Source: Halobellus rufus (GTDB lineage Archaea; Halobacteriota; Halobacteria; Halobacteriales; Haloferacaceae). Taken from it: DNA of 64,000 nt. Below the pieces are notes generated by a model. It ran no database searches. It was not told the DNA's origin and saw only the letters and a program-made list of their open reading frames with translations. The DNA lies in NCBI RefSeq assembly GCF_000739575.1, contig NZ_BBJO01000030.1:62001-126000 (forward strand), read 5' to 3'. The position numbers and the translations under genes were made by a program. Of the stretch, positions 36,439-45,158 are shown piece after piece; position 1 is the first letter of the stretch; every line of letters begins with the position of its first letter.

Positions 36439-37821
36439 ATGGAGCGATTCGACGTAGCTATCGTCGGCGGCGGCCCCGCGGGGTCGTCTGCCGGCCACGC
36501 CGCCGCGTCGGGCGGGGCATCGGCGGTCGTGCTCGAAAAGGGCGTCCCGCGGGCGGACCGGCCCGACCGACTGGGCCCGGATTCGACCGACGCCGCGGGG
36601 ATTCTCGACTACTGGGTCGACATTATGGGCATCCACCCCGACGAGATGCCCGACGACGTCGTGCTCGGCGAGTTGGATCGGGCGGAGTTCATCGGTCCCA
36701 ACGAGTCGCTGACGCTGCGCTCGACCGGGATCGAATCGTCGTACGACGAGTTCGGCTTCTGTATGCAGCGGGCCCGCTTCGACGACTTCCTGCGCGACCG
36801 CGCTGAGGACGCGGGCGCGGAGTACCGCGCCGGCACGTCGGTCCGAGGCGTCGAGACCGACCTCGGAGGCGAGGGACCGCGACACCGACTCGCCCTCGCC
36901 GACGGCGAGGAGATCGGCGCGGACTTCCTGATCCTCGCGGACGGCCCGCAGCGACAAGTCACGAGCGGCGTCCTCGACGAGTACCTCCCGTTCGACGTGA
37001 CCGAGCGGCTCTCGACGCGCGAGACGAACCACATCGCCTACCAGGAGCACCGCCGCCTCCCCGAGGAGGTGTTCGAGGAGGTCGCGGGCGCGATCAAGTT
37101 CTGGTGGGGGCACATGCCCGGCCACACCGCCTACCCGTGGATCTTCCCGAACGACGACAACGTCGCCCGGATCGGGCTGACGATGCCCATCGGGATGGAC
37201 CTCGACGACGTCGAGGACAGAGGCGACTATCCCCTGCTCCGTCCCGACGACGACCGGATCCCGCAGGGCAAGGAGTACGTCCGCCGGCTCCTCGAGATGG
37301 AGTACGGCGACGAGTACGATATCGAGGCGGACTTCCCGCTGGTCGAAGATCGCGGGAAGTCGAAGGGCACCGAGACGTACGCCATCTCCTCGACGCGCCC
37401 GATCGACTCGCCGACCGGCGCGGGGATCGCCGTCGTCGGCGGTGCGATGGGCGCGACCTCCGCGTTCCACGAGGGCGGCGACCACACGGCGGTCCGAACG
37501 GGCGCGATCGCCGGCGAACTCGCCGCCGCCGGTGACCTCGCACCGTACAACGACCGCTGGAAGGACGCCATCGGCGACGAGGTGCTCCGCAACGTCGCGA
37601 TGGCGGACGTCGTTCACGACTACGCCCCCGACGACTGGGACTGGGCCTTCTCGACGGCGAACAAGCTCTTGGACGACAGCGACGGGTACGGGCTCTTCGA
37701 CACGAGCAACATCCGGGCGGGGTTCGGCGCGGCCCGACTCGTCACGACCTACAAGCGCACGAAGTTCCGGTTCCGAAACGGGAAGTACGTGCAGGTCACC
37801 GAGTCCGAGTACACGGTGTAA
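36439..37821 (+). CDS. Geranylgeranyl-reductase-like FAD oxidoreductase
   Basis: 460 residues from ATG 36439. The FAD-binding dinucleotide motif is DVAIVGGGPAGSSAGHAAA, and the second FAD motif is GIAVVGGAMGATSAFHEGG. The central part has FWWGHMPGHTAYPWIFPNDDNVARIGL, like the GXXGXG-linked PxxYxWxFP motif of the geranylgeranyl reductase family that saturates archaeal lipids and quinones. The C-terminus is divergent (RFRNGKYVQVTESEYTV). The substrate may be lipid, quinone or carotenoid. Confidence 0.85.
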   Translation: MERFDVAIVGGGPAGSSAGHAAASGGASAVVLEKGVPRADRPDRLGPDSTDAAGILDYWVDIMGIHPDEMPDDVVLGELDRAEFIGPNESLTLRSTGIESSYDEFGFCMQRARFDDFLRDRAEDAGAEYRAGTSVRGVETDLGGEGPRHRLALADGEEIGADFLILADGPQRQVTSGVLDEYLPFDVTERLSTRETNHIAYQEHRRLPEEVFEEVAGAIKFWWGHMPGHTAYPWIFPNDDNVARIGLTMPIGMDLDDVEDRGDYPLLRPDDDRIPQGKEYVRRLLEMEYGDEYDIEADFPLVEDRGKSKGTETYAISSTRPIDSPTGAGIAVVGGAMGATSAFHEGGDHTAVRTGAIAGELAAAGDLAPYNDRWKDAIGDEVLRNVAMADVVHDYAPDDWDWAFSTANKLLDDSDGYGLFDTSNIRAGFGAARLVTTYKRTKFRFRNGKYVQVTESEYTV

Positions 37822-37857
37822 CGTTTCCCGAAGCACCGAACCCGATGGCCCGTCTTC

Positions 37858-39450
37858 TCACTCGTCGGCGGCGATCAGGTCGGCCGCCCGCTCGGCGATG
37901 GCGAACGTCGCCGCGTTCGTGTTGCCGCCGACGATCCGCGGCATTATCGACGCGTCGACGACGCGCAGCCCCGACACCCCGTGCACCCGGAGTCGGTCGT
38001 CGACGACGGCCATCTCGTCGCCTCCCATCTTGCAGGTCCCGACGGGGTGGTAGATCGTCTGTGCCTTCGCTCTGAGATACTCCGCGATCTCCTCGTCGGT
38101 CTCGCGGTCCTCGCCGGGCCATACCTCCCGGACGCGGTACTCGTCGAATGGCTCGGCCCGCCCGACACGTCGGGCCTCGCGGATCCCCCGAATCATCGTG
38201 TCGAGGTCGGCCGCCTCGTCGAGGTACTTAGGGTCGATCGCCGGATCGTCGAACGGATCCGCGGACTGAAGGGTGATCCGCCCGCGGCTCTCCGGTCGCA
38301 GTTGCGTGGCACCGATGTAGAAGCCCCGTCCCTCGTCGGGGTTCTCGTAGCCGTGTCGCATAAAGAAGCCCGGGCCGAAGTGGAACTCGACGTCCGGACG
38401 GTCCAGATCCGGGTCGGTTCGGACGAACGCCCCGGCCTCGCCGCCGTTCGAGGTCATCCGACCGCTGCGCTGGGTGTGATACTCGACGACGTCGTCGAGG
38501 GTCCCGGTGTCGTCGCGGGTCACCGCGTTCTCCGCCTCGTACTGGACCGTCGCGAAGAGGTGATCTTGAAGGTTCCGTCCGACTCCCGGGAGCTCCCTCC
38601 TGACCTCGATGTCGTGTCGTTCGAGTTCCTCTCGCGGGCCGATACCCGAGAGCAGCAGCAGTTGGGGGGAGTTGACCGTGCCGCCCGAGAGGATCACTTC
38701 CTCGTCGGCCCGGACGGTCCGTCGCTCGCCGTTGCGCTCGTACTTGACGCCGACGACGCGGTCGCCGTCGAACTGCAACGACGTCACCTGCGCGCCGGTC
38801 CGCGCCGAGAGGTTCGACCGCTCGACGAGGGCGGGCTTGAGATACGCCCGCGCGGCGCTGTGGCGCTCGCCGTCCTTCTGCGTCACCTGAAAGAGGCCGA
38901 CGCCCTCCTGACGCTCGCCGTTGAAGTCCTCGTTCCGTCGATGGCCGGCCTCGACGCCCGCCTCGACGAAGACCCGCGTGAGGTCGTACGGCGACTGCAG
39001 GTCGGCGACGTTCAGCGGGCCGCCGACGCCGTGGTACTCGCTCCGGCGGCTCCGGTTGTTCTCGTTGCGCTTGAAGTACGGGAGGAGGTCGTCGTAGCCC
39101 CACCCCTCGTTGCCCAACTCGGCCCACTCGTCGAAGTCCGCAGGGTGCCCGCGGATGTAGATCATCGCGTTGATCGAACTGGAGCCCCCGAGGGTCTTCC
39201 CGCGCGGCCAGTAGAGCTCCCGGCCGTCCATCGCCTCCTGTGGTTCGGTGTAGTACTCCCAGTCGACCTCGGATTTGAACAGGTTCCCGACCTCGCTCGG
39301 GACGTGGATCGACCGCCGGTGGTCGGGCTCGCCCGCCTCCAGCACCAACACGCTCCGAGAGGGATCCGCAGAGAGCCGAGTCGCGACCGTACAGCCCGCC
39401 GTCCCCGCGCCGACGACGACGTAGTCGTACGAGTCGGTTTCGCTTGCCAT
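37858..39450 (-). CDS. GMC-family FAD oxidoreductase (choline dehydrogenase-like)
   Basis: 530 residues from ATG 39450 (MASETDSYDYVVVGAGTAGCTVATRLS). GMC signatures: GAGTAGC Rossmann motif, GRELYWPRGKTLGGSSSINAMIYIRG (signature 1), VILSGGTVNSPQLLLLSGIGP (signature 2), and the catalytic His pair region QTIYHPVGTCKMGG with VVDASIMPRIVGGNTNAATFAIAERAADLI. It oxidises an alcohol, possibly choline for betaine synthesis or another polyol. No betaine-aldehyde dehydrogenase is adjacent. Confidence 0.93.
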   Translation of the reverse strand: MASETDSYDYVVVGAGTAGCTVATRLSADPSRSVLVLEAGEPDHRRSIHVPSEVGNLFKSEVDWEYYTEPQEAMDGRELYWPRGKTLGGSSSINAMIYIRGHPADFDEWAELGNEGWGYDDLLPYFKRNENNRSRRSEYHGVGGPLNVADLQSPYDLTRVFVEAGVEAGHRRNEDFNGERQEGVGLFQVTQKDGERHSAARAYLKPALVERSNLSARTGAQVTSLQFDGDRVVGVKYERNGERRTVRADEEVILSGGTVNSPQLLLLSGIGPREELERHDIEVRRELPGVGRNLQDHLFATVQYEAENAVTRDDTGTLDDVVEYHTQRSGRMTSNGGEAGAFVRTDPDLDRPDVEFHFGPGFFMRHGYENPDEGRGFYIGATQLRPESRGRITLQSADPFDDPAIDPKYLDEAADLDTMIRGIREARRVGRAEPFDEYRVREVWPGEDRETDEEIAEYLRAKAQTIYHPVGTCKMGGDEMAVVDDRLRVHGVSGLRVVDASIMPRIVGGNTNAATFAIAERAADLIAADE

Positions 39451-39740
39451 GCCTTTCTCTCCCAAGTACCGGTGAGTATAGTTTTCGGTGCCCCGCTCCC
39501 CTCTCCGGATCTGCCGGCCCGCTCCGTCTCACGCATCCGGAACGATGATAGGCGTTCGTCCCCTCCTTCCGGTGCGCACCCTTAGTCCCCGCCTCGAGTT
39601 CTCCCGCTACGGGAGCGATGATCCGGCGGCGAACCCGGGTGTGCGACATCAGCGGACCGTCCGCGCCCGAAAGACGGACCGCCCGACACGAGGGTTTCCC
39701 GGCCGACGCGGCACGCAGCCCCGGGATGAGGCCGGTCGTT

Positions 39741-39765
39741 AGTGTCTTGGGCGCACATCGACCTT
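39741..39765 (+). repeat. Dispersed repeat copy (AGTGTCTTGGGCG type)
   Basis: AGTGTCTTGGGCG-C-ACAT-C-GACCTTT matches 40761-40785 except for two transitions. It lies about 230 bases outside the toxin gene. Confidence 0.7.
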
Positions 39766-39928
39766 TTGCAGCGCTCGCTCCGCTCGCTTACAAAAACTCG
39801 ATCAATAGCCTGCGTCGGGTGTTTCGCACCCTCCTTGGCTCGCCTTCGGCGAGTGAACCGGCGACCTACCGGGCTCTTCGAGCAGCTCGGTCGCTGGACA
39901 TTATCACGGTGGTACTTCCGCCGAGCTT

Positions 39929-39954
39929 ACTAGTCGATTCTCGCTCGGTAGTGT
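39929..39954 (+). repeat. Left boundary repeat of the toxin module
   Basis: 26 bases starting ACTAGTCGATTCTCGC, 23 of 26 identical to 40740-40765. It ends 19 bases before the toxin stop codon. Confidence 0.75.
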
Positions 39955-39973
39955 TCCGGCGTACACTTTCGAA

Positions 39974-40303
39974 CTACCGCAGATACGTCTCCAGCGAGTC
40001 GACGACCCGATCCACGAACTCGTCGGTAACTCGGCCCTGCCACGCGACGAGATCTTCGCTTCGGGGTGAGTGAATCGCCCACGGCGAGACGAACGACTCT
40101 CGTGGAACACCGCCCGTTTCCCAGACGTCCTCCCCGAGACGAAGCGAGTCGTCGTATTCCTTCGTTGAGATAGCGACCGCGACGTGTTGCTCGTCGGCGA
40201 ACGGGTGCGAACTGTTGTTCACGACAAGCCACGGTCGCTGGCGATCAGTGCCGAGTTTGAACGGGTCGGTGCTCCTGACGACATCGCCGCGTTCCGGCTC
40301 CAT
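39974..40303 (-). CDS. MazF/PemK-like toxin
   Basis: 109 residues. The N-terminus RGDVVRSTDPFKLGTDRQRPWLVVNNS matches the first strand, loop and catalytic-arginine region of MazF-fold ribonucleases, and later AVAISTKEYDDSL and SFVSPWAIHSP complete the barrel. These toxins cleave mRNA. It begins three bases after the upstream winged-helix gene, the layout of a two-gene toxin-antitoxin module, and the pair is bounded by an imperfect repeat. Activity is inferred from the family only. Confidence 0.8.
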   Translation of the reverse strand: MEPERGDVVRSTDPFKLGTDRQRPWLVVNNSSHPFADEQHVAVAISTKEYDDSLRLGEDVWETGGVPRESFVSPWAIHSPRSEDLVAWQGRVTDEFVDRVVDSLETYLR

Positions 40304-40306
40304 CGA

Positions 40307-40681
40307 TTACTCGTCCTCGCTCGCATCTTGTTCGCTCGGATGCGGCTGGTCGGGTGCGACAGCGTCCCAGTCCCCCGACTTGATTCCGCCGTCGGCTTTG
40401 TCGAGCTGTTCGCTCACGTCGTGCAGATTGTACGCTGCGGCGACACGCTGTTCGTTCTCCGTGATCGCCCAGTACTGCCCCCGATGGCGGACGAGCTCAC
40501 GCTCTTTCAATCGCGTGAGCGCAGTGCCGACCGTGTTCGGGTCCTCGTCGATGGCAGTAGCGATCTCCGAGCGGGTGAACGCCGCGTCCCGGTTCGTGTG
40601 GAGGTACGTAACCACCTGCTCGGGCACACTCGGTCCCTCCGGAAGGTCTCCCGATTCGAACTCGTCGATGCTCACGGGCAT
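40307..40681 (-). CDS. Winged-helix DNA-binding protein, probable antitoxin
   Basis: 124 residues with a MarR/ArsR-like winged helix (VPEQVVTYLHTNRDAAFTRSEIATAIDEDPNTVGTALTRLKERELVRHRGQYWAI) and an acidic, probably disordered C-terminus (about 95-124) that could wrap the toxin. It is directly upstream of the MazF-like gene on the same strand, so it probably represses the module and neutralises the toxin. A generic regulator role is the alternative. Confidence 0.78.
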   Translation of the reverse strand: MPVSIDEFESGDLPEGPSVPEQVVTYLHTNRDAAFTRSEIATAIDEDPNTVGTALTRLKERELVRHRGQYWAITENEQRVAAAYNLHDVSEQLDKADGGIKSGDWDAVAPDQPHPSEQDASEDE

Positions 40682-40981
40682 ACTGAGAAATTAGCGTGCT
40701 TACGTAATGAACGTACTGCCGTACCTCGAGTGCAGATTCACTAGTAGATCCTCGCCCGGTAGTGTCTTGGGCGTACATTGACCTTTTACGCTGTACGAGC
40801 GACGCAGTCGCCGCTCGGTTAACGCTCGATCAAAAGCACTTCTCTTTCCAGCGACCTTTCGGCGCTTGGTCGCTCATCGCGTTATCGCTCACGTCCGTGA
40901 GAGCGGGTGAAATCCCGCAATCGTGCGGTCTCGTGCGAAAGTCGTTGCAGACGCTACGACAAGTGAGATCGACTCGAAAAG
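40682..40981. other. Intergenic region with boundary repeat
   Basis: 300 bases. It holds the right boundary repeat (40740-40765) running into the dispersed repeat (40761-40785), and a 14-base sequence GTTGCAGACGCTAC (40944-40957) also found at 50172. The AT-richer start upstream of the antitoxin gene may hold its promoter. Confidence 0.55.
40740..40765 (+). repeat. Right boundary repeat of the toxin module
   Basis: 26 bases starting ACTAGTAGATCCTCGC, in the same orientation as 39929-39954 (23/26 identical). It is continuous with the repeat at 40761-40785. Confidence 0.75.
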
Positions 40982-41242
40982 TCAGTTCAGAAGCCGGCCC
41001 GCGAGCAGCACGGTCGGAATCAGAATTGGGATCGTCAGTATTGCTCCGCTGATGACGACGAACGGGGCGACGCCGTCGACAGGGTAGGTCAGCATACCGA
41101 TCGTCACCCAGTTGACGACGTTCACCATCACGACGTACGCGACGCCCGCAAACATCACGAGTAAGCCGAACACACCGGCCAGAACGCTGACGACGCCCCA
41201 CGCCGATCCACTTGCCGCCTTCGCGTCTTCTGCGACACTCAT
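40982..41242 (-). CDS. Small membrane protein, unknown
   Basis: 86 residues with two or three hydrophobic segments (about 14-40 and 58-83) and almost no charge beyond the first ten residues. AT-rich sequence with TATA-like patches upstream (41243-41290) suggests its own promoter. No family recognised. Confidence 0.6.
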   Translation of the reverse strand: MSVAEDAKAASGSAWGVVSVLAGVFGLLVMFAGVAYVVMVNVVNWVTIGMLTYPVDGVAPFVVISGAILTIPILIPTVLLAGRLLN

Positions 41243-41594
41243 TGAGTAATAATCTCCATACTAATTGTATTAACAGCACACGATTAAAAGCTGATTGCAT
41301 TCGGACGGGGGGTGAGACACTACCGACAGTCGCGTCGAAGCGCCCGGATTCGATCAGTGCACCAATCACCATCCTCCGTTGTCTGTGTACAGTACCGATC
41401 GAGGCAACACCGTACGGTGGTCCCAATTCAGATGCCAGTGAAGTCGGACGCACACCGGTCCGACCGAGATTTCACCTCCGAACCGGTCGTACTCGTCGTA
41501 TGCGCTCGCGTGACCGACGAAGACGCACCGGATCCCGGCAGTCGGCTCGACGCCTGTGTGCCAACGGTCACCGCCTCGATCCGGGAGCGCAACG
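41243..41594. promoter_or_regulatory. Divergent intergenic region before ZIP transporter
   Basis: 352 bases. The first 50 are AT-rich and probably contain the promoter of the minus-strand gene. The rest is GC-rich, has open frames only by chance, and shows no recognisable gene. Confidence 0.35.
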
Positions 41595-42326
41595 ATGCTA
41601 GCGTTCCCGTCGGAGTTCTACTGGATCGCGGCGTTCGCCCTCGCCGCGGCGGTCGAGAACGGGGCGGGGATCCTCGCGATCTTTCGCTACCGCGACTGGG
41701 CGGAGCGTTCGCTCGCGTACGTGATGTGTTTCGCCGCGGGCGTGCTCCTCGCGACGCCGCTGCTCCACGCGCTCCCGAGTGCGATCGAGAAGAACCCGGA
41801 CGCGGGCTTCAGCGCGCTGTCCGGATTCCTGTTTATGTTCTTCTCGAACGCGGTGATAAAACACTACACCCAGCAGGAGACGCTCGCCTTCGGGGTCACC
41901 GCGGTCGAAGGCATCGGTATCCACTCGCTCGTCGACGGGGTCGTCTACACCGTCACGTTCAGCATCTCCCTTTTGACCGGCGTCTTGGCGGGCACCGGGT
42001 TAGTCGTCCACGAGTTCGCCGAAGGGGTCATCACGTATCTCGTCCTCCTGGAGGGGAACGTGCCGGAGCGCAGAGCCGCGGTCTACGCGTTTTTCGTCGC
42101 CGCCCTGACGACGCCGATCGGGGCGTTTCTCGCGTATCCGCTCGTGAACGGAATCGGGCAGGCCCATCTCGGGCTGTTGCTCGGGTTCGTCTCGGGCGTC
42201 TTACTCTACGTCTCGGCGGCCCACCTGCTCCCCGAAGCGCGGTCGTACGAGAAGGAACATTCGGCGGTCGCGCTCGTGGCGGGCGTCGGACTCGCGCTGT
42301 TCATCGTGTTCTCACGTGGACTGTGA
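41595..42326 (+). CDS. ZIP-family metal transporter
   Basis: 243 residues, about eight membrane helices. ZIP metal-site motifs appear as GIHSLVDGVVY in helix 4 and VVHEFAEGVITYL in helix 5, with histidine and glutamate/aspartate ligands. LPEARSYEKEH lies before the last helix. It would import zinc, iron or manganese. ATG 41595 is chosen because the first helix begins there. It lies 104 bases upstream of the CNNM-like gene. Confidence 0.9.
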   Translation: MLAFPSEFYWIAAFALAAAVENGAGILAIFRYRDWAERSLAYVMCFAAGVLLATPLLHALPSAIEKNPDAGFSALSGFLFMFFSNAVIKHYTQQETLAFGVTAVEGIGIHSLVDGVVYTVTFSISLLTGVLAGTGLVVHEFAEGVITYLVLLEGNVPERRAAVYAFFVAALTTPIGAFLAYPLVNGIGQAHLGLLLGFVSGVLLYVSAAHLLPEARSYEKEHSAVALVAGVGLALFIVFSRGL

Positions 42327-42430
42327 GTCGACGCGGTGCGACAGTGGCGGTGCAACCGTTCGATCCGGGGTCCGCGCCGTCGTCGGAAGCTTCCGTACTT
42401 ATTTACCGTATCGTGCGAGAGAACGACAGT

Positions 42431-43495
42431 GTGACCCCGCTCGAAGTCAGCATCAGACTGATCGCCGGTCTCGCGCTCATCCTGACCAACGGGTTCTTCG
42501 TCGCGATCGAGTTCGCGCTGACGCGCGCCCGACAGTTCAGCGAGGACGAGTTCGTCGACGGGAACCCCGCCCTAGAACGGGCGTGGGAGATGACGCAGAA
42601 CTTGGAGATCTACCTGACGACGTGTCAGGTCGGGATCACGGCGTCGAGTATCGCCGTCGGTATCGTCGCCGAGCCCGCGCTGGCGGCGCTGTTCGAGCCG
42701 TACTTCGCCACCACGCCGCTCGCGTCGATCGGGGCGGGCGCGATCATCGCGTTCGGGATCATCAACCTCCTGCACCTCACCCACGGCGAGCAGACGCCGA
42801 CGTACCTGGGCGTCGAACGCTCCCGGCTGGTCTGCCGGTACGGGGCCGCGCCGCTCTACTGGTTCAACTGGCTCATCTCGCCGCTCATCACGCTCGGCGA
42901 CTGGATCGCCAAGGCGACGCTCAAACTGTTCGGCATCGAGATGACCGGCGCGTGGCTCGAAACCGAAGAGGACGTGCTCGAATCCCGGGCGCAGCTCCGA
43001 AATCGGATCCACTCGCTCCTCGAAGAGCGAGATCTGCCCGAGGAGCGGCGAGAGGAGGTACTCAGGGCGCTCGACGTCGACGAACTCGCGATCAGGGAGA
43101 TACTGGTCCCGGTCGAGGAGATCGTCGCGCTCTCGACGACCGCCTCGCCGGAGGAGAACTTCGAGCGGATACGGAGCACGCCACACACCCGGTTCCCGCT
43201 CGTCGGCGACGATCTGAGCGACTTCCGCGGCATCGTGTACGCCCCATCGATCATCGACCACTACGAGGCGCTGCAGTCCGGTGAGCTGTCCTTCTCGGAG
43301 GTCGCCGCGCCGCCGATGACGCTCGCGGCGGGGACGAACATCAGCGACGCGTTCGACCAGTTCCAAACGGAGGATCAGGAGTTAGCGCTCGTCATCGAAG
43401 ACGGCGAGGTCGTCGGACTTCTCACCGCGACCGACGCCCTCGAGGCGGTGATGGGCGAACTCGAAGACCCGCTGGATCGAAACACGGAGACGTGA
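42431..43495 (+). CDS. CNNM/CorC-like DUF21-CBS membrane protein
   Basis: 354 residues. The DUF21 (CNNM) membrane domain (about 1-165, including LTNGFFVAIEFALTRAR and LTHGEQTPTYLGVER) is followed by an acidic-helix linker and two CBS motifs (VPVEEIVALSTTAS; ALVIEDGEVVGLLTATDALEAVMGEL). GTG 42431 is preferred because a TATA-like TTATTTA at about 42399 would place the transcript start near it; GTG 42413 is an alternative. The family exports or senses Mg2+ and other divalent cations. Confidence 0.88.
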   Translation: MTPLEVSIRLIAGLALILTNGFFVAIEFALTRARQFSEDEFVDGNPALERAWEMTQNLEIYLTTCQVGITASSIAVGIVAEPALAALFEPYFATTPLASIGAGAIIAFGIINLLHLTHGEQTPTYLGVERSRLVCRYGAAPLYWFNWLISPLITLGDWIAKATLKLFGIEMTGAWLETEEDVLESRAQLRNRIHSLLEERDLPEERREEVLRALDVDELAIREILVPVEEIVALSTTASPEENFERIRSTPHTRFPLVGDDLSDFRGIVYAPSIIDHYEALQSGELSFSEVAAPPMTLAAGTNISDAFDQFQTEDQELALVIEDGEVVGLLTATDALEAVMGELEDPLDRNTET

Positions 43496-43565
43496 GGGAT
43501 CGCCGAGCGACCGACGGTCGTCGCTCTCGCTGACGACCCAGCGCACGAGAGGACGACCCTCTCGC

Positions 43566-44831
43566 TCAGAGAACCCCGAACCCGAAGTCGGCGAACGGCC
43601 AGAAGTAGTAGACGAGCACGCCGGTGATGAGCGCGGGAATCGTCGTGTAGATCGTCGCGATGATGGCCGCTTTCATATCGATGGCCATCAGGGGGAACAG
43701 CGCGTCGCCGTCCTGGCTGATGGCGTTCGCCGTCAGCGCGGAGAACGGAATCGCCCCCTCGGCGTAGAGCCCCGCGAAGACGATCTGCGGTGCACAGCCG
43801 GGAATGAGGCCGAGGGCGGCACCCGCGATCGGGGCGAGGACGCCGGCGGCGGCCGCCAGCGCCGCGATGTCGAGATTGAACACGACGATGCCGTACTCGT
43901 AGAGCAGGTACGCGCCGATGACCCAGACGGTGACCATACTCGTCTCCATCGCCGCGTGCTGGAAGGTCTCGTAGGCGCTGGCGAAGTTTTCGCGGATGCG
44001 CCCCGACCCGCCCGTGCCGATGTACCGGCGGCCGACGAAGTGGAGGTAGAACGACAGCACGGTCCCCGTCAGCCCGGCGACGGTGAACAGTCCGAAGAAC
44101 GTCGGGCCGAACTGTAGCGGCACGTCCGGTGCCCCGCGCGCGAGGTACAGCACGCCGGCGACCGCCCCGGCGATCGCGACGAACCACCAGACGACGTGGA
44201 CTCCGTGGGTCACCGTCATCAGGAGACCGTTGGCAGTCGCGCCGTCGTTGGGGGTGTGTCCGCAGCTGTCCGCGTCCGCGATCGGAACGCTCGGCCCTCC
44301 TTCGGCCACGTTCCGCGTCGCGAACCCGCCGTCGGTGACCGGCCGACTGAGCCGGTCGACCGCGCGGTCGACGCGTCCGATGCCGAGTCCCCAGCCGTCG
44401 ATCGCGTATCCGAACAGGATCGCGGAGACGAACGCGAGCCCGTAGGCGTACACCGCCGCCTCCGGCGCGAGGGCGATGATGACGAACGCCGCGTCGCCGG
44501 CGGTTGCGGCGAGCGTGGCGACGACCGTCCCGAAGCTGATCGTCCCGCGGATGTACAGCGGCATCGCGATGATCGCGCCGCCGCAACCCGGCGTCAGGCC
44601 GAGCAGCGCCCCGGCGATGGGCTGCAGCCGCTCGTTGTTCTCTAAGAACGAGACCAGCCGGCCGCCCGTCCGGTACTGGACGTAGCCGAACAGCAAGACC
44701 GTGACCGCGACGAACGCGCTGACCTGTACGAACCCGTCGCGGACGGAGAAGACGAAGATCTCCCAGACGGCGTCCGGGACCTGTCCGAACGGGACGAGCG
44801 CTCCGGCGTCGGTGTGCAGCGAGGGGATCAC
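43566..44831 (-). CDS. ArsP_2-like 10-TM heavy-metal exporter
   Basis: 421 residues, about 10 membrane helices in two repeats, each with a signature loop: ALLGLTPGCGGAIIAMPLY (about residue 77) and ALGLIPGCAPQIVFAGLY (about residue 346). This duplicated GxxPGC motif is typical of the ArsP_2/putative manganese exporter family. The two cysteines may be in the transport path. A histidine- and cysteine-containing loop (DADSCGHTPNDG) separates the halves. A DtxR-type palindrome lies 155 bases upstream. Confidence 0.82.
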   Translation of the reverse strand: MIPSLHTDAGALVPFGQVPDAVWEIFVFSVRDGFVQVSAFVAVTVLLFGYVQYRTGGRLVSFLENNERLQPIAGALLGLTPGCGGAIIAMPLYIRGTISFGTVVATLAATAGDAAFVIIALAPEAAVYAYGLAFVSAILFGYAIDGWGLGIGRVDRAVDRLSRPVTDGGFATRNVAEGGPSVPIADADSCGHTPNDGATANGLLMTVTHGVHVVWWFVAIAGAVAGVLYLARGAPDVPLQFGPTFFGLFTVAGLTGTVLSFYLHFVGRRYIGTGGSGRIRENFASAYETFQHAAMETSMVTVWVIGAYLLYEYGIVVFNLDIAALAAAAGVLAPIAGAALGLIPGCAPQIVFAGLYAEGAIPFSALTANAISQDGDALFPLMAIDMKAAIIATIYTTIPALITGVLVYYFWPFADFGFGVL

Positions 44832-44985
44832 GAATCCGATCTCTCTGTACCGGGGTCGCCGGCGATGGGTGTCCGTAGCCAGTTCCCGCGCGTTCGCGGA
44901 TCGATTCCCTGTCGGTGAATCATTTCTCTTGGTACCCTGTACTGCGCGGGGATATAAAAATTATATTGTCTACTCAAATTATAAG

Positions 44986-45001
44986 TTTAGACTAATCTAA
45001 A
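44986..45001. promoter_or_regulatory. DtxR/MntR-type palindromic operator (putative)
   Basis: TTTAGACTAATCTAAA: 6-base arms TTTAGA/TCTAAA around CTAA. The TTTAG…CTAAA pattern resembles sites of DtxR-family metal-dependent repressors. It lies upstream of the heavy-metal exporter gene in the only AT-rich patch of the region. Confidence 0.55.
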
Positions 45002-45124
45002 AAACTAGGGCCACTCGTATTCGGCCGTTATGCCTCCCCACTCGATCGATAACGCTGACGCTCGACGCGTCGACTCCCACCGGGCCTCCGCAGGCGTCGC
45101 CGAACCCACTCGCTCTCGACAGCC

Positions 45125-45140
45125 TTTACCGGACGGTAAA
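45125..45140. promoter_or_regulatory. TTTACC-N4-GGTAAA operator before pirin gene
   Basis: TTTACCGGACGGTAAA, 7-base arms TTTACCG/CGGTAAA around GA. It ends 18 bases before the pirin ATG, so a bound protein would cover the transcript start. A second copy is at 46016. Confidence 0.65.
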
Positions 45141-45158
45141 CGAACTGGGTAGACAGCG

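Larger units (their letters stand above)
39451..39973. other. Intergenic region with repeat remnants
   Basis: 523 bases with no convincing gene. At 39741-39765 it carries a copy of a repeat beginning AGTGTCTTGGGCG that recurs at 40761-40785, and at 39929-39954 another part of the same repeat. The frame translated as MSWAHIDLLQ… is probably not a gene. Confidence 0.6.
44832..45158. promoter_or_regulatory. AT-rich regulatory region
   Basis: 327 bases between divergent genes. The AT-rich core at about 44950-45005 contains TATA-like ATATAA elements on the minus strand for the exporter and the palindrome at 44986. The pirin operator is at 45125. No gene is seen. Confidence 0.5.

Noticed and set aside
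36394..37836. 480-residue minus-strand frame over the geranylgeranyl-reductase-like gene
   Set aside because: Shadow of the strongly conserved plus-strand flavoprotein; no recognisable fold.
39742..39933. Frame beginning MSWAHIDLLQ, with a relative MSWAYIDLL at 40762
   Set aside because: The similarity is confined to the ~25-base DNA repeat and diverges at once after it; no shared protein domain follows.
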